Of a DNA stretch of 64,000 bases, positions 32,689 through 41,100 are shown piece after piece. Below the pieces are notes generated by a model. That model saw only the letters and a list, made by a program, of their open reading frames with translations. It was not told the origin of the DNA and made no database searches. Each line of letters begins with the position of its first letter. Position 1 is the first letter of the stretch. The translations under genes were made by a program, and so were the position numbers. Source of the DNA: Fodinibacter luteus (lineage in GTDB: Bacteria > Actinomycetota > Actinomycetes > Actinomycetales > Dermatophilaceae); assembly GCF_039541575.1 (NCBI RefSeq), contig NZ_BAABGM010000012.1:1-64000 (forward strand), read 5' to 3'.

Positions 32689-33699
32689 GTGAGCAGCGAG
32701 CCCGGGACGGGCGCCCCGTCGGCGGCGCAGGTGAAGACCGAGCGGCTGCTCAACCTCGTGCTCGTCCTGCTCTACACGAGGCGCCCCCTCGCCAAGGCCC
32801 AGATCCGCCAGCTCGTCCCCCAGTACGGGCAGTCGGCGTCGACCGAGGCGTTCGAGCGGATGTTCGAGCGCGACAAGGACGAGCTGCGCGAGCTCGGCAT
32901 CCCCCTCGTCACCGAGGACATCGACCCGCTCCACGAGGACGAGCCCGGTTACCGCATCCACCAGCGCGAGTACGCCCTCCCGGACATCGCCTTCGAGCCC
33001 GACGAGCTCGCGGTCCTCGGGCTCGCGAGCCGCACCTGGGCCCAGGCGAGCCTCGCCGGCCCCGCGGCCCAGGCCCTGCGGAAGCTGCGTGCCGCGGGCG
33101 TCGAGCGGGACGTCGACGCCCTCATCGGCATCGAGCCGCGGCTGCGCACGACCGAGCCCGCCTTCGACGCGGTCAAGGACGGCGTGCTGCGGCGGGTCCC
33201 GCTGCGCTTCGCGTACCGGCGACCGGAGGCGTCCGAGGCCGCGGACCGCCACGTCCAGCCGTGGTCGCTCGTGTCCTGGCACGGCCACTGGTACCTCAAC
33301 GCGTTCGACGTCGACCGCGGGGCGGCCCGGGTGTTCCGGCTGTCGCGGGTCGTCGGGCCGGTGCGCACGGCCGGACGGGCCGGCTCGTTCACGGTGCCCG
33401 ACGACCACGAACCCGAGCTCATGGTGCAGCGCGTCGCCACCCCGGCGACGCAGGCGAGCCCCGCGGTGCTGCGGGTGCGGCGGGGCGCCGGCTACACACT
33501 GCGTCGGCGGGCCCGCACGGTCGGTGAGGTCGACGACACCTGGGACCTCGTCGACATCGACCACCACGACCTCGACGGCTTCGCGGAGGAGCTCGCCGGC
33601 TACGGCCCCGACGTCGTCGTCGAGCAGCCGCCCGAGCTCGTCGACGCCGTCGTCGAGCGGCTGCACGGCGCGCTCGCGGCGCACGGGGGAGGGCGCTGA
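32689..33699 (+). CDS. pafB: WYL-domain transcriptional regulator PafB
   Basis: 336-residue half of the heterodimeric PafBC activator, which in mycobacteria controls the LexA-independent DNA-damage response. An N-terminal helix-turn-helix (KTERLLNLVLVLLYTRRPLAKAQIRQLVPQYG, residues about 15-50) precedes the WYL domain, whose core is RHVQPWSLVSWHGHWYLNAFDVDRGAARVFRLSRV. A C-terminal extension follows. WYL domains are thought to sense single-stranded nucleic acid or a nucleotide ligand. Its stop overlaps the pafC ATG by one base (TGATG), so expression is coupled. Confidence 0.94.
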   Translation: MSSEPGTGAPSAAQVKTERLLNLVLVLLYTRRPLAKAQIRQLVPQYGQSASTEAFERMFERDKDELRELGIPLVTEDIDPLHEDEPGYRIHQREYALPDIAFEPDELAVLGLASRTWAQASLAGPAAQALRKLRAAGVERDVDALIGIEPRLRTTEPAFDAVKDGVLRRVPLRFAYRRPEASEAADRHVQPWSLVSWHGHWYLNAFDVDRGAARVFRLSRVVGPVRTAGRAGSFTVPDDHEPELMVQRVATPATQASPAVLRVRRGAGYTLRRRARTVGEVDDTWDLVDIDHHDLDGFAEELAGYGPDVVVEQPPELVDAVVERLHGALAAHGGGR

Positions 33700-34724
33700 T
33701 GGCCGGGTTCGCCCAGGAGACCGCGACGGCCCGCCTGGCCCGCCTGCTCACGATGGTCCCGTGGCTCGTCAACCGCCAGGGGATCGACCTCCAGGAGGCC
33801 GCCGACGACCTCGGTGTCAGCGTCGAGCAGCTCGAGGCCGACCTCAACCTGCTCTTCCTCTGCGGCTACGGCCAGCTGCCCGACGAGCTCATCGAGGCCG
33901 ACTGGGAGGAGGGCCGGGTCTTCGTCGGCAACGCCGACACCATCGCCCGGCCGCTGCGCCTCGGGGTCGACGAGGCGGTCACCCTCGTCGTCGGGCTGCG
34001 CGCGCTGCGCGAGGTGCCCGGGCTGGGGGAGCGCGACGCGGTCGATCGTGCGCTCGCCAAGCTCGAGGATGCCGCGGGGGCGGCTGCCGCTCCGGCCCGC
34101 CGGGTGCGCGCGGAGGTCGCCGAGGGCGCGGCACCCGAGCTGCTCGCGCGGGCCCGCCGGGCGATCGAGGACCGGCGCCGGGTCCACCTGCGCTACCTCG
34201 TCCCCGCGCGCGACGAGGCGACCGAGCGCGACGTCGACCCGATGCGGGTCGTCGGCATGGACGGCCGCTGGTACCTCGAGGGCTGGTGCCACCGGGCCGA
34301 GGACACCCGGATGTTCCGGATGGACCGCGTCGAGGAGCTCACCGTGCTCGACGTCGACGGCACGCCGCCGGCGGGGGCCCGTGAGCGCGACCTGTCCGAG
34401 GGGACCTTCCGACCCGCGGCGGACGACCTCGTCGTCACCCTGCGCCTGCTCCCCGGGGCCACGTGGGTCGCCGACTACTACCCCGTCGAGTCGGTCGAGG
34501 AGGCGCCGGCCGGGGACGGCGGCGGCCTCGTCGTGCGGATGCGCACGGCCGACACGGCCTGGCTGCGACGCCTCCTGTGGCGCCTGGGGGGGCGCGCCGT
34601 CGCCCTCGACCCGCCGGAGGTCGTCGACGACGTGGCGCGCGGGGCACGGGCGGCGCTGACGGCGTACCCCACGGCGGGCGCCGACCAGGGCGCCGCGGGC
34701 ACCGACCAGGGCGGGAGGGGCTGA
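33699..34724 (+). CDS. pafC: WYL-domain transcriptional regulator PafC
   Basis: 341-residue partner of PafB. It has an N-terminal helix-turn-helix (ARLLTMVPWLVNRQGIDLQEAADDLGVSVEQLEADLNLLFLCGYG) and a WYL domain (RVHLRYLVPARDEATERDVDPMRVVGMDGRWYLEGWCHRAEDTRMFRMDRV). The tail (TAGADQGAAGTDQGGRG) is low complexity, made by an imperfect repeat of ACCGACCAGGGC-like DNA. It is followed 5 bp later by a small membrane-protein gene, and tatA, tatC lie just beyond, the conserved actinobacterial arrangement. Confidence 0.94.
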   Translation: MAGFAQETATARLARLLTMVPWLVNRQGIDLQEAADDLGVSVEQLEADLNLLFLCGYGQLPDELIEADWEEGRVFVGNADTIARPLRLGVDEAVTLVVGLRALREVPGLGERDAVDRALAKLEDAAGAAAAPARRVRAEVAEGAAPELLARARRAIEDRRRVHLRYLVPARDEATERDVDPMRVVGMDGRWYLEGWCHRAEDTRMFRMDRVEELTVLDVDGTPPAGARERDLSEGTFRPAADDLVVTLRLLPGATWVADYYPVESVEEAPAGDGGGLVVRMRTADTAWLRRLLWRLGGRAVALDPPEVVDDVARGARAALTAYPTAGADQGAAGTDQGGRG

Positions 34725-34729
34725 GAGCC

Positions 34730-35047
34730 GTGCTGCCGTGGTGGGGCTGGCTGCTCCTGTGGACCGTGCTGCTCGTCGGATCGGCCGCGCTGCTCGGCGC
34801 GCGCGCCCGGCGGGTGTGGGCGAGCACGCAGGCCCTCGGCCGAGAGGTCGAGCGGGCCGGGGCGATGGTGGCCGAGCTCGAGGCCCGGGCCGACGAGCTG
34901 CGCGACCTCGAGCCCGGCGGGCCCCCAGCCGCCGTCCAGGACCCGCGCAGGGTCCGCGCGCAGTATCGCCGGGAGCGCGCCCTCCGTCTCACGGAGCGAC
35001 GGGCACGCCGGGCCGACCGGCTGCCACCGTGGGCGCGCGTACACTGA
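34730..35047 (+). CDS. small membrane protein
   Basis: 105-residue protein not recognised as a named family. One N-terminal transmembrane helix (WWGWLLLWTVLLVGSAALLGARA) is followed by a likely amphipathic or coiled-coil helix (WASTQALGREVERAGAMVAELEARADELRDLE) and a very basic C-terminus (RVRAQYRRERALRLTERRARRADRLPPWARVH). A protein of this kind often sits between pafC and tatA in actinobacteria. The basic tail would lie in the cytoplasm and could bind nucleic acid or phospholipid. The GTG start has a GGGAGGGG ribosome site about 10 nt upstream. Confidence 0.6.
   Translation: MLPWWGWLLLWTVLLVGSAALLGARARRVWASTQALGREVERAGAMVAELEARADELRDLEPGGPPAAVQDPRRVRAQYRRERALRLTERRARRADRLPPWARVH
35040..35045 (+). 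promoter_or_regulatory. -10 box, tatA
   Basis: TACACT overlaps the end of the preceding gene and would start transcription near 35052, giving a leader of about 50 nt with AGGAG before the tatA ATG. Confidence 0.45.
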
Positions 35048-35101
35048 CGCGAGACCTCGAACGCCCTCCCGGCGTCGCCGACATCACAGGAGTTGGACCC
35101 C

Positions 35102-35404
35102 ATGGGCAGGATCGGACCCACCGAGATCATCATCGTCGCGGTGCTGATCATCGTCATCTTCGGCTGGAAGCGGCTGCCCGACGCCGCTCGCAGCCTCGGC
35201 CGCTCGGCCCGGGTCTTCAAGTCCGAGGTCGACGAGATGAAGAAGGAGAACGAGGCCTCGAAGTCCGAGGCGTCGACGACGACGGTGCGCAGCGAGCCGA
35301 TCGAGCCCCCCGCGGGTGTCGACCGCTCCGCGCCCACCCCCGACGGCACCGCGGTGCGTGAGAACGCCCCCCGCACCGACAACCAGTCCGGCCCCGTGGC
35401 CTGA
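35102..35404 (+). CDS. tatA: twin-arginine translocase subunit TatA
   Basis: Pore-forming subunit of the Tat system, 100 residues. Standard layout: a single N-terminal membrane helix (IGPTEIIIVAVLIIVIFGWKRLPD, with the hinge FG), an amphipathic helix (AARSLGRSARVFKSEVDEM) and a charged disordered tail. The ATG at 35102 follows AGGAG with 9-nt spacing; a TTG nine nt upstream is an unlikely alternative. tatC starts 33 bp downstream. No tatB is seen, as in most actinobacteria where it lies elsewhere. Confidence 0.95.
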   Translation: MGRIGPTEIIIVAVLIIVIFGWKRLPDAARSLGRSARVFKSEVDEMKKENEASKSEASTTTVRSEPIEPPAGVDRSAPTPDGTAVRENAPRTDNQSGPVA

Positions 35405-35436
35405 CCTGCTGCACGCCACCGCCCACCCCAGACTCC

Positions 35437-36249
35437 ATGGCCCGACTGCGCCGGCGCCCTCGCGACCCCGAGGGCCGGATGACGCTGAGCGAGCACTTCC
35501 GCGAGTTCCGGCGTCGCCTGTTCATCGCCGCGGCCGCCGTGCTCGTCGCCTCCATCGTGGCGGGCATCTTCTACGACCAGGTCTTCGCGTTCCTGTCCGA
35601 GCCGTTCAACGACTACCGCCGGGCCAACCCGCAGAGCACGATCAGCCTCAACTTCGGTGAGGCCACGTCCGCGCTGTCCAACCTCATCAGCCTGTCGATC
35701 TTCGTCGGCGTCGTGGCGGCCAGCCCGATCATCCTGTGGCAGCTGTGGGCGTTCATCGTCCCCGGCCTGACCCGCAAGGAGAAGCGGCTCTCGCTCGCCT
35801 TCCTCGGCGCGACGATCCCGCTCTTCCTCGCCGGGTGCTACCTCGGCTACGTCATCCTGCCGCAGTCGCTCGCGATCCTGTACGGCTTCAGCCCCGAGGG
35901 GACGTCGAACATCCAGCAGGTGTCGATGTACTTCTCCTTCGTCACCCGCTTCATCCTCGTCTTCGGCGTCGGCTTCCTCTTCCCGGTCGTGCTCGTCGGC
36001 CTCAACGCCATCGGCGTCATGCCCGCGAGCCGCCTCATCCGGGGCTGGCGGGTGGCCGTCGTGCTCATCTTCCTCTTCGCCGCCATCGCCACGCCGACGG
36101 CCGACCCGTTCACGATGTTCGTCTTCGCGGCCCCGCTCACCGTGCTCTACTTCGCCGCGTGGTTCGTGTGCCGCCTGCTCGACCGGCGCAAGGAGCGGGC
36201 CCGGCCCGACTGGCTCGACGTCGACGACACCGAGGCGTCCCCCATCTGA
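35437..36249 (+). CDS. tatC: twin-arginine translocase subunit TatC
   Basis: Membrane receptor for twin-arginine signal peptides, 270 residues with six membrane helices. The cytoplasmic N-terminus contains the conserved MTLSEHFREFRRRLFIAA, whose SEHFREFRRR segment recognises the RR motif. Other TatC blocks are PIILWQLWAFIVPGLTRKEKRL with the conserved Glu, and FGVGFLFPVVLVGL. In related actinobacteria the diacylglycerol-kinase-type gene and helY usually follow directly; here nearly 7 kb of other sequence intervenes. Confidence 0.96.
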   Translation: MARLRRRPRDPEGRMTLSEHFREFRRRLFIAAAAVLVASIVAGIFYDQVFAFLSEPFNDYRRANPQSTISLNFGEATSALSNLISLSIFVGVVAASPIILWQLWAFIVPGLTRKEKRLSLAFLGATIPLFLAGCYLGYVILPQSLAILYGFSPEGTSNIQQVSMYFSFVTRFILVFGVGFLFPVVLVGLNAIGVMPASRLIRGWRVAVVLIFLFAAIATPTADPFTMFVFAAPLTVLYFAAWFVCRLLDRRKERARPDWLDVDDTEASPI

Positions 36250-36277
36250 GCCGTCAGCCCCGGGGGCGGGGACCAGC

Positions 36278-36333
36278 GGATGCCGGCCACCCGGCATCCG
36301 CCGGCCACCCGGCGGCCACCCGGCATCCGGCGG
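36278..36333. repeat. hairpin and short direct repeats after tatC
   Basis: GGATGCCGG (36278-36286) and CCGGCATCC (36291-36299) form a perfect 9-bp stem with a 4-nt loop. GGCCACCCGGC is then repeated twice more, and GGCATCC recurs at 36322. The stem could terminate tatC transcription; the repeats look like local slippage or duplication. Confidence 0.65.
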
Positions 36334-36362
36334 CCGCTCACCCACCCCAGCCGGCCCGTGAG

Positions 36363-36437
36363 CCGACCTCGTGCGGTTTCCCCACGGCTCTCGCGCCGCG
36401 GACGTCCTCAGACCGCACCGAAGTCGCACGGGGTCGG
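36363..36437. terminator. dispersed inverted-repeat element, copy 1
   Basis: The outer arms GACCTCGTGCG (36365-36375) and CGCACGGGGTC (36425-36435) pair at 10 of 11 positions, separated by about 50 nt. It lies between the convergent tatC and transporter genes. The start CCGACCTCGTGCG recurs exactly at 47040-47052 (minus), marking a second copy. Confidence 0.6.
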
Positions 36438-36451
36438 GAGGTGCGGACCCG

Positions 36452-38041
36452 TCAGAGGCCGGCGAGCACCTGCGCGACGACGATCTTGGCGATCATCGCC
36501 ACGGGGTAGACCAGTGCGTAGGACACCCCGACCCGGGTGTCGTAGCCGGTCTTGTCGTTGACGAAGGCCAGGATCGCCGGCTGGGTCTGGGCCCCGGCCA
36601 GGGCGCCGGAGGTCTCGAGCCAGGTGAGCCGTCGGACGACGTGCACCCCGAGCACGAGCAGCAGCGCCGCGGTCGCCGTGAGGACGAGGCCGAGGATCAC
36701 GACTTTCCACCCCGAGTCCGAGGCGAGGGCCTCGGTGATCGTGCGGCCGGCGCGCACCCCGGCGTAGGCGAGGAAGGTCACCATGCCGAGCGCGGACAGG
36801 GACTGGGCCGCGCCGTGCGACATCGAGGTGATGACCGGGCCGACCCGCCCGAGGCGGCCGAAGACGAGGCCGACGAGCAGGGTGCCCGCCGCCGCACCGA
36901 CGGTGAACCCGCCACCGGGGGTGGGCACGTGCACCAGGCCCAGGGCCATCCCGGTCGCGAGACCCAGGGCCAGCCCGCCGACGTTGATGTCCGACATCCC
37001 GCGGTCGCTGTCCCCGAGGTAGGTGCTGACGTCGGCCATCCGGTCGCTCGGCGCGATGACCCGCAGCCGGTCGCCCATCGCGAGCACGAAGGTCTCGTGC
37101 GCGACGAGGTCGAGGTCACCGCGTCGCACCCGGCTGACGGTGGCCCCGAACTTGTTGTCGAGGTCGAGCTCACCGATCGTGTGCCCGACGAGCGACTTGG
37201 TGGAGAGCGTGATGCGGCGGTAGTCCAGATCCCGGCGGTCGGCCACGATGTCGTGCGACGACACATGCCCGAGCCGCTCGGCGACCGAGTCCAGCACGGC
37301 GCGGGGCCCGACGACGGTGACGAGGTCGTTGTGCCCGATCGTCTCGTCGCCACCGGGCACGATCGTCGGGTTCGCCGCGTGGGCGTGCTTGAGCCGGGAG
37401 ACGCCGATCTGCTGGGCGTGCGCGTCCTCGAGGGCGGCCACGGTGAGCGGCTCGTGCACCTCGACGCGGATCGTCACGTGGCCGATCTCCTCGCGCCGCG
37501 CCTCCCCACCGGGCTGGCGGAGCGCCCAGGCCGCGACCGCGAGCATGACGACGACGCCGCCGAGGTAGGTGATCGAGTAACCGATCGTGGGCGCCGCCGG
37601 GTCACCGGCGCGGGCGGATGCCGCCGCGAGCGCGGGCGTGTTGGTCAGGGCCCCGGCGTAGGCGCCGGCGACGGTGCCCGACTCGATGCCCATGACCCGG
37701 CCGAGCAGCACGGCGACCCCGCCGACGGCGGCGAGCGCCGCGCCGACGACGAGCATCGTCGGCCACCCCCGCTTCAGCGACGCGAAGAAGTGGGTGCCGG
37801 AGACGACGCCCACAGTGTAGGTGAACAGGACGAGCCCGAAGGTGCCGACCACCTCGGGGATCTCGAGCTCGACGCCCACCGACACGGCCCAGGCCGAGAC
37901 GCCGAGGGCGGCGAAGAGGACCGCCGCAGGCCCGAGGTGGACGCCCCCGAGCCGGACGTGGCCCACGGCGGCCCCGAGGCCCAGGAGGACCGCGAGGAGG
38001 AGGATGGGGTGCTCGGCGAAGACTTCGAAGAGAGCGGTCAC
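36452..38041 (-). CDS. AspT/YidE-type transporter with two RCK-C domains
   Basis: 529-residue membrane protein of the aspartate:alanine exchanger family. Organisation: about five N-terminal helices (PILLLAVLLGLGAAVGHVRLGGVHLGPAAVLFAALGVSAW onwards), two TrkA-C (RCK-C) regulatory domains (HVTIRVEVHEPLTVAALEDAHAQQIGVSRL...DLVTVVGPRAVLDSVAERLGHV and RRITLSTKSLVGHTIGELDLDNKFGATVSRVRRGD...GDRLRVIAPSDRMADV), then about five more helices with the family motif GGFTVGAAAGTLLVGLVFGRLGRVGPVI. Substrates of this family include dicarboxylic amino acids and related acids; the substrate here is unknown. The GTG at 38041 gives the expected N-terminus; no clear -10 box was found. Confidence 0.85.
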   Translation of the reverse strand: MTALFEVFAEHPILLLAVLLGLGAAVGHVRLGGVHLGPAAVLFAALGVSAWAVSVGVELEIPEVVGTFGLVLFTYTVGVVSGTHFFASLKRGWPTMLVVGAALAAVGGVAVLLGRVMGIESGTVAGAYAGALTNTPALAAASARAGDPAAPTIGYSITYLGGVVVMLAVAAWALRQPGGEARREEIGHVTIRVEVHEPLTVAALEDAHAQQIGVSRLKHAHAANPTIVPGGDETIGHNDLVTVVGPRAVLDSVAERLGHVSSHDIVADRRDLDYRRITLSTKSLVGHTIGELDLDNKFGATVSRVRRGDLDLVAHETFVLAMGDRLRVIAPSDRMADVSTYLGDSDRGMSDINVGGLALGLATGMALGLVHVPTPGGGFTVGAAAGTLLVGLVFGRLGRVGPVITSMSHGAAQSLSALGMVTFLAYAGVRAGRTITEALASDSGWKVVILGLVLTATAALLLVLGVHVVRRLTWLETSGALAGAQTQPAILAFVNDKTGYDTRVGVSYALVYPVAMIAKIVVAQVLAGL

Positions 38042-38108
38042 CCCCCGATCGTCCCACCTCGACGCACCCGGCCCGGACATCCGCCGTGGCCGACCCCCGC
38101 ACATGCCG

Positions 38109-38146
38109 GGAGCCCGGGTCGATGCCTTCGCATCCACCCGGGCTCC
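38109..38146 (-). terminator. strong hairpin terminator of the multicopper oxidase gene
   Basis: Arms GGAGCCCGGGT (38109-38119) and ACCCGGGCTCC (38136-38146), plus an inner GATGC/GCATC pairing, form a 16-bp stem with one C-C mismatch and a CTTC loop. It lies 23 bp past the oxidase stop codon. No T-run follows on the minus strand. Confidence 0.75.
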
Positions 38147-38169
38147 TCGGTCCCGTCAGCTACCGCTGG

Positions 38170-41100
38170 TCACGGCAGCGCCAGGGTGTTGGACCAGCTC
38201 GACTGGGTGGTGTCACTGAAGGCATGCACCCGGTACAGGTAGGCCACTCCCGACGTGACGGTCTGCGTGAACGTCGTGGCGTTCTCACCCACCGTCGCGT
38301 TGACGACGTTGCTTCCGTCGCTGTTGGTCCGCTGGATGAGGAACCCGGTCTCGTTGTCCGAGTTGTCCGTCCAGCTCAGGCTCACCGCGGAGGTCTTTTT
38401 GTTCTTCACGGTCAGGGTCCCGGTGAGGGCGGTCGGAGGATCGACCGGGTCGCCGGCGCTCTGGCCGGTGCCACGGCTGTCGACCGTGACCGTCGGGAAG
38501 CCGGCACCGGCAGGCAGGTTGTTGAACGCCGGGTTCGAGTAGTCCCACGTGTCCCCGACCTTGTTGATCGCGTACACCTGGTACTCGTACAGGGTGCTCG
38601 TGTTCCCGATCGTGTCGTCGTAGGAAGCCGAGCCAGTGGCTGCGCCGGTGGTGGTGTCCACCGTGGGAGCGGCAGTCCGGTTCACGCGGTTCTCGGTCTG
38701 GACCACGGCGCGTTGGGTCCAGGGACCCGTCGACCCCGCCACTCGCCGCTCGACGACGAACGCCGTCTCGTTCTTCGAGTTGTCCGTCCACGTGACCGTG
38801 TACTTCCGGGTGGGCCCGTTTCCGGAGCGGACCGCGGAGATGAACGTCGGAGCCACCGGGTTCACCGCGACACCCTGGGAGCGCATCATGTCCATCTCCT
38901 CGTGGCTGAGGATGTGGCAGTGGAGCACGTACTCCCACCCGAAGTTGACGTAGTGGTTCTTGACGTCGATCGGTTCGCCGTCCGGGTTGAAGGCGAAGAT
39001 CGGCAGACCTGCCGCCTCCTGTGCCGTTGTGTCGGCGAGCATGGCGCCGGCGGGCATCGACGGGTCGAGCAGCCGGACGCTGTTGGGCAGGCCCTTCCAC
39101 TCATCAGGGACCGGAGGGACGATCGGCCGCACGACGACGATCGTGTCCTCGAGCGGGCTGACCCGGACGGTGTCCTTCCAGCCGAGCTCGGTGGGATCGG
39201 GCTTGCGGATGATGCCGTCCCAGCCGACCCGGTTGAGCAGCTGGACGTCGTAGAGGTGGAAGTGGATGGGGTGCGTGTCGACCCCGTTGTGGGTGAACTT
39301 CCAGATCTGGGTGCCGTCTCCTGCATCCGCGATCGGGGTGGCCTCCACGCCCGGGGGAAGCTCGAGGCCGTCGAGCACCTCGGTTGGCGGCATCGTGTAC
39401 GGGTACAGGATCATGTTCTGCAGACCCGCTTGGGCGTTCGGTGTCTCCACCCCCAGGAAGCCGCTCATCCGGCCGTACTCGTGCTCGAAGGCTTCTCCCA
39501 TCTCGTCCTGGATCATCTTGGGTTTCAGATCCGTGGTCAGCCGCTCGGCTGTGGTCGAGGTGGTGAACGGTGCGCCGGGTGCCGCGTCCGGGTCAACGAG
39601 CCGGTTGAAGGTCAACGAGGTGTCGTAGATCTGGACCGTCCCGTTGAACGGACCTGTCTTGGGGAAGGTGGTGCCGTAGGCGGTGTTGTATTCGCCCTGA
39701 CCCACGACGATCGGCTTCTGTCCCTTTTCGAACACGCCCGTGCCGTCAGCGTTGTGCGCGAAGGCGGTGTTTAGCGCTGCGAGGTTGAACTCCCCAGCCG
39801 GCGCGGTGTCCGCCACCTTGATCTGCATGACCGTGCGGGTGTTCGGCCCGTACCCCGGCAGGGTCGACGACGCGCCACCAGAGTCGCGGTAGTCGCCGTT
39901 TCCCGTGTAGTAGTCGTAACGCGGGTCGCGTGCTGGGAACGCAGCCGGAGCGTCGTTGTAGACAATCAGGGTCTGGCCTGCGTACTTCGACAGGTCCACG
40001 ACGACGTCGAAGCGCTCGGCGGGTGCGACGAGCAGCGAGTGCTGGTCGACATTGCCTGCGTTGAACACCGTGGGGTCGTTGACCCACGTCGTCGGCTGGG
40101 CGGGGACGACGACCGGCGCCGGCAGGAAGCCGCCCTCGGTGCCCATGACGATCCAGTCCGGCCCCTTCGTGGCATCCAAGGGCGTCGGGAAGACCGTCGG
40201 GTCGTTCAGTGCCGCCGCCACCTCCGTCGGATTGAGTGCGACCTCTGTGCAGGCGATGCCAGTGCTCTCAGCGACCGGGGTGGTGCTGCCGTCGCACACG
40301 TCACCATTCGCGTCGACCGCCTGGTACAGCGACAGGTTGAAGAACCGGTCGTTGGCCGCGTTGAGGATCCGGAAACGGTAGGGCTTAGGTTCCAGGGTCT
40401 TCGTCGGGTATGCCGCGCCATTGACCACGGGGGTGTCCATGAACGCCTCCATGCCCATCGAGTTGTACGGCGTACCCGGCATGAGCGGCGGCTCGCACCA
40501 CGCAGTGTTGGGGTCGTCTGGGTTACACGCCGGGTCGAAGTACGGGTTGGCGATCGGGCCGTTCTCGACGTTGTTGGTCGGGGGCCAGAACCAGGGGCCG
40601 TAGGCCCAGCGCCCATAGGCGTTGACGCCAGAGGCGTCCCCCGGGTTCTGGGCGGGCGAGTAAACATGGGGCAGCCAGAGGTTGCCCTCGCCGCCCCACG
40701 CAGCCGTGTTCCAGGTTTCGTCCTGTGCGGCGAGCTGAGCGGCGTTCGGCACGAAGGTCTTGTCCTGGATGACGAGCGGGATCGTCGAATCCGGGCCGGG
40801 GATGACACCGGGCTGTTCAGCCGTGCCGACGAGGGCGGCCTCGGTGGCGTCGGTGATGAAGTACGGTGCTGCCTCGCCGGCGTACACGTTGAGGCGGGTG
40901 ATGCCCCATGCGTGGTCGTGGTAGAACATCAGCCGGGCGCTCTGGGCGTTCGTGTAGAAGAACGTCTGCTCACCAGGACCGGCTGCCGGCATGTCCGGCA
41001 CGTCCTGGACGCTGACACCCTCGGGGTACCCGCCGTCCGGTCCCGTGCTCTCGGCGGCGGGCGTGATCCACTGGTGCGGCGTGCCGTCGGAGATCCACGG

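Noticed and set aside
34660..34724. Repeat at the pafC 3' end as a mobile remnant
   Set aside because: It is a two-fold imperfect codon-level repeat inside a disordered tail and remains in frame; ordinary slippage explains it.
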